DNA from: Halapricum hydrolyticum
Lineage (GTDB): Archaea > Halobacteriota > Halobacteria > Halobacteriales > Haloarculaceae
Assembly: GCA_025517565.1 (NCBI GenBank)
Contig: JAOPKD010000003.1
Coordinates: 124,001 to 188,000, forward strand
Length of the DNA: 64,000 nucleotides
Reading direction: 5' to 3'
Shown here piece after piece: positions 7,848-13,223 of this stretch. The translations under genes and the position numbers were made by a program. The stretch's first letter is position 1. The number at the start of each line of letters is the position of its first letter. The notes below the pieces were generated by a model. It was not told where the DNA came from. It searched no databases and saw only the letters and a list, made by a program, of their open reading frames with translations.

Positions 7848-8119
7848 ACTTCACGGTACTTCCCGAGCTCGCGGTACTCCTTCCTCCGCTCGAAGGCGTC
7901 GATGGCGTAGATCACTTCGTTGTCCTTGTCCCAATCGATCAGCACGCGAAAGTCGCCGACACGGAGCCTATAGCCAGGATGGTTCTTCAGCCGGTCCAGA
8001 AAGTGGTCCGGGAAGTCACCGATGTCCTCCAGCTTGGTGATGATCCGCTCTGCGTCGTCCGTCTCAAACTGTTCCAGCGTTTCGACCACTGTCTCCGTCA
8101 GAACGACTTCGTGAACCAC
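7835..8119 (-). CDS. RelE/ParE-superfamily toxin
   Basis: 94 residues, GTG start, with the RelE-type fold pattern: an N-terminal helical pair, then HPGYRLRVGDFRVLIDWD and AIDAFERRKEYREL. The family comprises ribosome-dependent mRNA interferases. The gene follows its RHH antitoxin by 10 nt. The C-terminal end is natural (a stop after VWGS), although the next gene has been deleted into it. Confidence 0.85.
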   Translation of the reverse strand: MVHEVVLTETVVETLEQFETDDAERIITKLEDIGDFPDHFLDRLKNHPGYRLRVGDFRVLIDWDKDNEVIYAIDAFERRKEYRELGKYREVWGS

Positions 8120-8129
8120 CGTTCAGCCC

Positions 8130-8405
8130 TCAGTCTTTGTCGATGCCGAGGCGTTCGCGAGCCTCGTCCGTGGACATCGTCCGTCCCGCTACCACGTCCG
8201 CGTAGCCCTCGGAGACGCCTTCCTGCGCTCCGGGCGTCAGAATCGGCTCTGTGGTATCGCGCAGCACCTCACGGACAAACTCCGAGCGATTGGTGTAATC
8301 CAGCTCCTCCGCCAGTTCGTCAATCTCTTCGAGCAGGCGCTTTGGCACCTTCACGTTCAACTTCACCATCTCCCCGTCGCCGTTGTCGTCCGCGTCCGTG
8401 CTCAT
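8130..8405 (-). CDS. Ribbon-helix-helix antitoxin for RelE-type toxin
   Basis: 91 residues from the ATG at 8405. The RHH motif is VKLNVKVPKRLLEEIDELAE followed by TNRSEFVREVLRD. An acidic tail (TDEARERLGIDKD) probably wraps the toxin. A longer frame upstream has no support, and two direct repeats with 11-bp period lie just before the chosen start. The protein would bind those as dimers and repress the operon. Confidence 0.8.
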   Translation of the reverse strand: MSTDADDNGDGEMVKLNVKVPKRLLEEIDELAEELDYTNRSEFVREVLRDTTEPILTPGAQEGVSEGYADVVAGRTMSTDEARERLGIDKD

Positions 8406-8410
8406 ACGTC

Positions 8411-8429
8411 GTGGTACGTAGGTGGTACG
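8411..8429 (-). promoter_or_regulatory. Direct-repeat operator of the relE/RHH module
   Basis: gtggtacg occurs at 8411-8418 and 8422-8429, exactly one helical turn apart, 6 nt upstream of the RHH start codon. RHH repressors bind such closely spaced half-sites. Function is inferred from spacing. Confidence 0.5.
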
Positions 8430-8529
8430 CAAAGAATTGTCGCTCAGCCGTTCCGCGGATCGACGACAAATCGGCAGGGGTAATTCTCGAACCACGTGAC
8501 CCGGGGGTTACGGGACGTTGACGGAACAG

Positions 8530-9045
8530 TCACTGCTCGGCAAGCGAATCGAGTTTTTGTAGAATTTTCGCGTAGACGTCCGGTGCGCAATACCATCCCT
8601 CGTCGATCATCGAATCGATCACTGTTCGAGCCTCCTCGACACGGATCGATCCCTGTTGTGTGAGTCTGAGTACGATGTATGCCGTCCCTCTGGTTGTGAT
8701 CGTCTCGGCCGCTGCAACGTCACGACCGTACGCTTCATCCATCACGGCGATGCCATCGTGTGTGTCGGCGCAGGCGAGCACAGCGGCGTCCGCGTCACTG
8801 AGGTTGCTCTGTCGCTGGAGGCGTGACAGCAACGGCGTGGACTCGACCGTGACGACGTCGAAGCTATCGCCTTCGACGCCACGCTCGATACGACGGGCAT
8901 CCGGGTAGCCTGCCTCGAGGCCGGTCGTCACAACTTCGTCATAGACGCGCTCGGGGACGACACACCGGTCAGCGAGGTCATCGACGAGCCCTAGTCGGTC
9001 GACCTTCGCGAGGTAGATCAGCGGCGTCGCGTCGAAGACCCACAT
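8530..9045 (-). CDS. DUF3368-type PIN toxin
   Basis: 171 residues. PIN acidic positions are visible as FDATPLIYLAKV, VYDEVV, LSDADAAVLACA and AVMDEAYGR. This family pairs with UPF0175 antitoxins, and exactly that gene ends immediately before its start (TGA directly followed by ATG). The C-terminal helices (ARTVIDSMIDEGWYC) are typical of DUF3368. Looks intact. Confidence 0.8.
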   Translation of the reverse strand: MWVFDATPLIYLAKVDRLGLVDDLADRCVVPERVYDEVVTTGLEAGYPDARRIERGVEGDSFDVVTVESTPLLSRLQRQSNLSDADAAVLACADTHDGIAVMDEAYGRDVAAAETITTRGTAYIVLRLTQQGSIRVEEARTVIDSMIDEGWYCAPDVYAKILQKLDSLAEQ

Positions 9046-9336
9046 TCAAAGCTGCTCCAAGTCGGCGTCGAGGTGCTCGTCGCTCACCCACGTGATATCG
9101 TGGTCTTTCGCGAGCTGGGCGAACTCCCAGACGGACATCCCCGCGATCTCGGATGCGCGCGTGAACGAGACGGTTCCCGCTTGCAGCTGCTCGAGTGCCT
9201 GCTCGTGACGCCACTCGGTGAGTCCCTCGGCGAGCAGTTTGCGGACGGCTGTACTCCGGTCGAGGTTCTCGTCTTCGAGATACGCCTCGAGTTCACGCTC
9301 CAGATCGTCAGGTACGCGTGCGGAAATCGTCCCCAT
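9046..9336 (-). CDS. UPF0175-type antitoxin
   Basis: 96 residues from ATG 9336. An N-terminal RHH-like segment (ISARVPDDLERELEAYLED, NLDRSTAVRKLLAEGL) is followed by an HTH-like SFTRASEIAGMSVWEFAQL, the usual UPF0175 architecture. It abuts the DUF3368 toxin. Upstream an AT-rich stretch with gtatac near 9357 is a plausible promoter. A longer frame to 9603 is not supported. Confidence 0.75.
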   Translation of the reverse strand: MGTISARVPDDLERELEAYLEDENLDRSTAVRKLLAEGLTEWRHEQALEQLQAGTVSFTRASEIAGMSVWEFAQLAKDHDITWVSDEHLDADLEQL

Positions 9337-9446
9337 ACCGTTTACTATGTGTGCAACGTATACAAAAACGTCGGTTCTAGCGGGGATTCTCAAACTGTGT
9401 GTGACTGTCCCGACCTCCAAGACGTGCTGGTGGACTGTTCCGGCCA

Positions 9447-9510
9447 GTCGAGGAGTCGACACGCCTTTCGGAGTTGGACAAGCGACTCGTCGTTGGTGTC
9501 GAGTCCCGTC
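9447..9510 (-). repeat. HEPN-gene relic duplicated at 10871-10934
   Basis: This 64-bp stretch is the same as 10871-10934 apart from two mismatches. On the minus strand both read as GLDTNDESLV followed by an Arg/Leu-rich LRKxCRLLD, part of the HEPN partner of the HTH-nucleotidyltransferase module. No surrounding frame is open for a full protein, so it is a gene fragment left by recombination. The rest of the gap 9337-9562 contains nothing else I recognise. Confidence 0.6.
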
Positions 9511-9562
9511 CCGTAGGTCTTGCGGCAACTGGTGAGGGGACGAATTGGCGGAGACAGAGAAG

Positions 9563-9976
9563 CTATGAGGCGTCGAGTCTTTCGTAGAAGGTTCTCGGTT
9601 CAACGATATCGACGCCGCGGAATGTGTCTAGCGAGAGCAGATGTCCATCACCGGAAACGAGATAGTCAACATCGCCAGCTACTGCTGCCTCAAGGAATTT
9701 GTCGTCGTCCGGATCATCTTCAACAGCCGTGATGTCTTCCTGTGGGGTCACGAACTCAGCAAAGTACCGAATCGTTTCGACTTCCTCTTGCACTTCGTCT
9801 TCAGTCATATGGAACCGCTCAGGATATTTGAGAAGGGTATCACGGAACTCAGCCAGGGTTTCGATAGACACGACAATTTGATATTCGTGGTTGAACCCCT
9901 TGACAAGGAGCTCGTGTGGGACACCGGTTGCAATCACACCCGAAATGAGAACGTTCGTGTCAAGTACTGCTCTCAT
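9563..9976 (-). CDS. PIN-domain toxin
   Basis: 137 residues of the 'putative toxin component, PIN family' type: VLDTNVLISG at the start, LAEFRDTL, DDDKFLEAA and YLVSGDGHLLSL carry the acidic metal ligands. Expected to be a ribonuclease toxin. It overlaps the AbrB-type antitoxin gene by 4 nt. Both appear intact. Confidence 0.85.
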   Translation of the reverse strand: MRAVLDTNVLISGVIATGVPHELLVKGFNHEYQIVVSIETLAEFRDTLLKYPERFHMTEDEVQEEVETIRYFAEFVTPQEDITAVEDDPDDDKFLEAAVAGDVDYLVSGDGHLLSLDTFRGVDIVEPRTFYERLDAS

Positions 9977-10236
9977 TCATTCTCGCTCCGTGCCTCGTGG
10001 ACGAGCTGTGTGACTTCTTCGAGTGAGACATCGACTGTTTCTGCGCGCTGTTCGACTCGCTGTTGAAACTCTTCGACCGACGGGAGGTCAACTTTCTTCA
10101 GTACAAGTCCGTACTCTGTCGGAACGACCATCAGTTTCGTTCCCTGTTCCAGCCCAAACTGCTCGCGCAGGCTGCTCGGAATCGTTACTTGTCCTTTCGA
10201 GGTTACTGTCGTCATCGCAGGTTCGTCAGATGCCAT
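9973..10236 (-). CDS. AbrB/MazE-type (SpoVT) antitoxin
   Basis: 87 residues. The swapped-hairpin AbrB DNA-binding domain reads TTVTSKGQVTIPSSLREQF and is followed by LMVVPTEYGLVLKK. The C-terminal helices probably bind the PIN toxin encoded downstream. A perfect palindrome lies 12 nt before the start, consistent with self-repression. Confidence 0.85.
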   Translation of the reverse strand: MASDEPAMTTVTSKGQVTIPSSLREQFGLEQGTKLMVVPTEYGLVLKKVDLPSVEEFQQRVEQRAETVDVSLEEVTQLVHEARSENE

Positions 10237-10248
10237 ACTATCCTCTTG

Positions 10249-10265
10249 CGTAAGAATTCCTTACG
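10249..10265 (-). promoter_or_regulatory. Palindromic operator upstream of the AbrB/PIN module
   Basis: CGTAAG-aattc-CTTACG, perfect 6-bp arms, ends 12 nt upstream of the antitoxin ATG at 10236. Likely the AbrB-type antitoxin's own binding site, by position. Confidence 0.5.
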
Positions 10266-10285
10266 AACGGGCTTGAATCTGTCGA

Positions 10286-10348
10286 TCAATGTGTAAGGTC
10301 AGCCAGCGGAGCCGCGATGTTCTCGTCAAGAAGAAACGACACCTCCAT
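10286..10348 (-). pseudogene. DUF5615 PIN-like toxin, 20-residue remnant
   Basis: Two nucleotides after the DUF433 antitoxin stop, an ATG opens MEVSFLLDENIAAPLADLTH and then stops. FLLDEN near the N-terminus is the hallmark of DUF5615 PIN-like toxins, the usual partner of DUF433 proteins. About 80% of the toxin is missing; the following bases are the promoter of the AbrB module. The deletion endpoint is therefore near 10286. Confidence 0.6.
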
Positions 10349-10350
10349 AA

Positions 10351-10656
10351 CTACGATTCTGGGAGGTCCTCTGGGCCGGTAATGGTTCTCGGGTCGTCTT
10401 TTCCGGCTTCGTGCAGCTCGCGACGGCGTTCTTCGACTGCCCGCATCTCTTCAGGATGGTCGTGATAGTACGCCAGTGCATAGTAGACTTCAGAGGCCGT
10501 TAGATCAAAGCGGTCCGCAACTGTTTGCGCGTCGAGGCCGCGCTCTTCGACCAGCGCGTGGATGTGACTCACGCTGATTCGCCGGCCTCGAATGTGGGGC
10601 TCGTCGTGGATCTCCGACTCGTCACCCGAGACAACGGTATTCATCTGCTCTGACAT
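10351..10656 (-). CDS. DUF433-domain antitoxin
   Basis: 101 residues from ATG 10656. HIRGRRISVSHIHALVEERG and ASEVYYALAYYHDHPEEM are the DUF433 helix-turn-helix pattern. The family is the antitoxin of DUF5615 or PIN-like toxins; here only a stub of the toxin remains, so it is an orphan. Just upstream TGGTA-taccg-TACCA (10656-10670) is a palindrome that may be its operator. A frame running up to 11007 is fused through the 51-bp repeats and is not believed. Confidence 0.75.
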   Translation of the reverse strand: MSEQMNTVVSGDESEIHDEPHIRGRRISVSHIHALVEERGLDAQTVADRFDLTASEVYYALAYYHDHPEEMRAVEERRRELHEAGKDDPRTITGPEDLPES

Positions 10657-10701
10657 GGTATACCGTACCAGTGCAGTGGTCTTCAGTCTTTGCCGGTGCT
10701 G

Positions 10702-10854
10702 GTCGTCAGCTACAGGTGCTTTATCACGCAGTGTAGTAGCCGTTTCGTTGCCGTCGTCAGCTACAGGTGCTTTATCACGCAGTGTAGTAGCCGTTTCGTT
10801 GCCGTCGTCAGCTACAGGTGCTTTATCACGCAGTGTAGTAGCCGTTTCGTTGCC
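10702..10854. repeat. Three perfect tandem copies of a 51-bp unit
   Basis: Units 10702-10752, 10753-10803 and 10804-10854 are identical. 51 bp is 17 codons, so frames stay open across them; on the minus strand one frame gives NETATTLRDKAPVADDG three times and another gives the end of the truncated HEPN gene (NGYYTA, stop). The unit contains the junction where the HEPN gene was cut, so the duplication happened after the deletion. Confidence 0.9.
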
Positions 10855-11011
10855 GGAGTGTCCGCGCAGCGTCGAGGAGTCGACACGGCTTTCGGAGTCG
10901 GACAAGCGACTCGTCGTTGGTGTCGAGTCCCGTCTCGCTGGTCTGCCCGCGTGTCTCTCGAAACGTCCGTTCGGCTCTCTCGAGCGCGTCTTCCACGTGG
11001 CTGTCATCCAT
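10826..11011 (-). pseudogene. HEPN partner gene, truncated
   Basis: The ORF begins MDDSHVEDALERAERTF with its ATG overlapping the stop region of the HTH-nucleotidyltransferase gene, and continues through DTNDESLVRLRKPCRLLDAA and TLRQRNGYYTA to a stop inside the first 51-bp repeat. The recalled family continues for about 80 more residues after YYTA with a second HEPN helix pair and the catalytic R-x4-6-H. That part is missing. Positions 10871-10934 are duplicated at 9447-9510. Confidence 0.55.
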
Positions 11012-11761
11012 CGGTGAGCACCTCCTGTTTCACGTTCCGGAGTGTCTCCGTCTCGAAAAGGGTGAGGCCCTCCGCGAAGATCTCCCGCAATCGATCTCCG
11101 TACTGGGATGTTGTCTCGACTGACTCGACGAGGACGTGAAACGTGTACCGATCGCCGTCGTACCGCCGATTCTGGAGCGACTCGACGATGTCATAGGCTG
11201 TCTGTTGCCCGAGTGCCTGCTGCTCCTCGACGAGGACGAAACAGTCGACGTCGCTCTGTCGATCGGCGTCACCGCGGGCGACACTACCGAACAGGACGAT
11301 ACCGCGGACGTCTTCCAGTTCGGTTCGGAGTCCGCTTTGGAGATCACGGACCGGCCGGTGGAATTCGGACTGATAGTGATTACTGTACCGATTTACCGGT
11401 ACGACCGCACGAAGTAGTGCGGTCGACCCGGAACAGACGTACAGTAATCACTATGTGGGATCGACAGGACCGGATCGTCCGGCGTTTCGAGCCGATCGCT
11501 GTTGATTCGGACGAGCTTCTTCGGTCCCTCTCGTTCGGTCGTGACGAGATCGACAGCTTCCAGATCCGCGACGGCCTGGGAGACGCTTCGGTGCGTGTAG
11601 TCGATCATCCGACTCAACTCCCGGATGCCGAATCCCGTGTACGGGTTGTCCGAAAGCACTGCCAGGAGCTCCGCCGTGGCACGATGGCTGAACAGCTCCG
11701 GGTGGGTGACCGGAATCGACAGTGACACTGTCGTCCCTTTTTGGATACTATCCTTATCCAT
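11004..11761 (-). pseudogene. HTH-nucleotidyltransferase (antitoxin-like), split by an 82-bp element
   Basis: The N-terminal part (ATG 11761) has a winged helix: FGIRELSRMIDYTHRSVSQA and DLEAVDLVTTEREG. It continues to DPVLSIP and then runs into the palindromic element at 11373-11454, where a stop occurs. Beyond it the same gene resumes as SEFHRPVRDLQSG, ELEDVRGIVLFGSVARG and DRQSDVDCFVLVEE, with the complete nucleotidyltransferase motif. Removing the element restores one frame (SIPQSEF). Without it the protein would be about 220 residues and paired with the HEPN gene overlapping its end. Confidence 0.75.
11373..11454. mobile_element. 82-bp palindromic MITE-like element, copy 1
   Basis: Ends are perfect inverted repeats (atagtgattactgta / tacagtaatcactat). 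The middle is a second stem, cgaccgcac and gtgcggtcg, around a short loop. A second copy with the same length lies in opposite orientation at 43859-43940; differences cluster in the central loop. No coding capacity, so it would be moved in trans. It interrupts an antitoxin gene. The precise target duplication is ambiguous (1-2 bp). Confidence 0.75.
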
Positions 11762-11777
11762 GGATACTATTAGTATC
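11743..11777 (-). promoter_or_regulatory. Two palindromes around the start of the HTH-nucleotidyltransferase gene
   Basis: GGATA-c-TATCC (11743-11753, inside the first codons) and GATACTA-t-TAGTATC (11763-11777, just upstream of the ATG at 11761) are perfect. They share the direct repeat ggatactat. This arrangement fits autoregulation by the encoded winged-helix protein, now broken. Confidence 0.5.
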
Positions 11778-11851
11778 TGTACTGTCTTAGTGCTGGTGGC
11801 ACCTCTGATAAGCACAGACACACCCCTCGCAACGAGTGTATTCTGCTACGG

Positions 11852-12983
11852 GTGGGTCACGTTCCCGATCTCGAACGCGTCGTCGGTCGTGACGAGGAGG
11901 TCGAGGCGATCGGGGCGGCGCTCGGTCCGGCCACAGTCGGGGGTCCGCCGGAGACGACGATCATCTACGGCAAGACGGGAACGGGGAAGTCACTCGTTAC
12001 GAGGTGTCTGGGAAGCACACGAGACGGTGCGAACGAACGACGTGTCACTGGAGTACGCGTACGTCGACTGCTCGGACTACCAGACGGAGGCGAAAGCCAG
12101 TCGCGAGATGGCCCGGGAACTCGTCTCCGGGCTCGATACGGACCGAGACGTTCCGCGGGTCGGGATTGCCGCGGCTGATTACCGTGACATCGTCTGGGAG
12201 CTTCTTGACGAGTTCCGCGTTGACGTGTTCGTGGTTATCCTCGACGAGATCGACAAACTCGACGACGACGAACTGCTCCGGAGCCTCTCGCGTGCCCGCG
12301 AAAGTGGCAAAGTGGACGCTCACGTCGGGGCAATCTGTATCAGCAACAAGATCGAGTACCGGGAGCGACTCAACGAACGGATCGATTCGAGCCTCCAGGA
12401 CAACAAACTGATCTTCGATCCGTACGACGCCGGGCAGCTCCGTGCCATCTTGGAGCATCGAACTGACGCGTTTGCGGACGGCGTCCTCGATGGCGACGTC
12501 ATTCCAAAGGTTGCTGCGCTTGCTGCGAAAGCGCACGGGGACGCACACAAGGCCGTGGACACGCTCTACGAGGCCGGTCGACTTGTCGAAAAGCAGGGGC
12601 TAGATCGGGTGTCTGTCGAACACGTCGACGACGCCGTCCAGCAGGCCGAGATCAACCGCTTCCAGAAACTCGTCAGCGGGACGACGCCGCACGTCAAACA
12701 CATCCTGCATGCGCTGGCGCTGCTGACCGCGAACAACCCCGAACAGGAGGCGTTTCGCACCCATCGTGTCTACGATCTGTATACCCGGATCGTGGATCGA
12801 GTGGACTCCGATCCGCTCTCGGAGGATCGCGTGTATCGGCTGCTCAAAGAACAGGCGTTTCTGGGCGTGACGGAATCCAACCATACTGGTGGCGTACAGG
12901 GTGAGGGGAGTTATCTAGAGCACCGACTGCTTCGTGACCCCGACATCGTGGTGAAAGCGCTTGAGAACCCCGAGTCGGTGTGA
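11852..12983 (+). pseudogene. Orc1/Cdc6 replication-initiator protein, frameshifted
   Basis: The N-terminal part (VPDLERVVGRDEEVEAI, then Walker A IIYGKTGTGKS) lies in one frame up to about 12005. The remainder (VSLEYAYVDCSDY, Walker B VVILDEIDKL, sensor ICISNKIEYRERL and a C-terminal winged helix) continues in another to 12983. No ATG precedes the first part; a GTG at 11852 is the only candidate and the usual N-terminal residues seem missing. A single indel near 12005-12010 explains the break. Orc1/Cdc6 proteins bind origin repeats and load the MCM helicase. I see no clear origin repeats in the 240 bp after it. Confidence 0.75.
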
Positions 12984-13190
12984 GTTTTCACTCGGTGTGA
13001 GGGGTGTGGGTGTCGGTGGTTGACTGGTTGTTGTGGTGCGATCGAGATCTTGGTGCGGAGCATACTTCTGTATCTGCGGTCACGCGATCGAGTCCCGATT
13101 TCGTATGGAGCTTTCCTAGGTACTGTTTGAGATCGCGGACATTTGGTGCCATTCGTGAGGTAAACTCTATCGGCTGTCGATGAATCAACG

Positions 13191-13200
13191 AGTATAAAGT
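13191..13200 (+). promoter_or_regulatory. TATA-like box of the ABC exporter gene
   Basis: agtataaagt lies 24-33 nt before the ATG at 13224, consistent with a leaderless or nearly leaderless transcript. The rest of 12984-13190 shows no gene I can support. Confidence 0.45.
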
Positions 13201-13223
13201 CCGAGAGAGGAATCCACCTATCA

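Noticed and set aside
10702..10854. CRISPR array
   Set aside because: Units are contiguous perfect repeats without spacers, so it is a simple tandem duplication.
10351..11007. 218-residue frame with three NETATTLRDKAPVADDG repeats ahead of DUF433
   Set aside because: The first part is antisense-frame reading of the truncated HEPN gene and of the tandem repeats; DUF433 proteins start at the internal ATG 10656.
11625..12983. A full-length 452-residue Orc1/Cdc6 from the long frame
   Set aside because: The first ~130 residues of that frame are not Orc-like; the Walker A part lies in another frame, so the gene is frameshifted.
12984..13223. Replication origin next to the Orc1/Cdc6 relic
   Set aside because: I could not find origin-recognition repeats or an obvious AT-rich unwinding element in this short gap.
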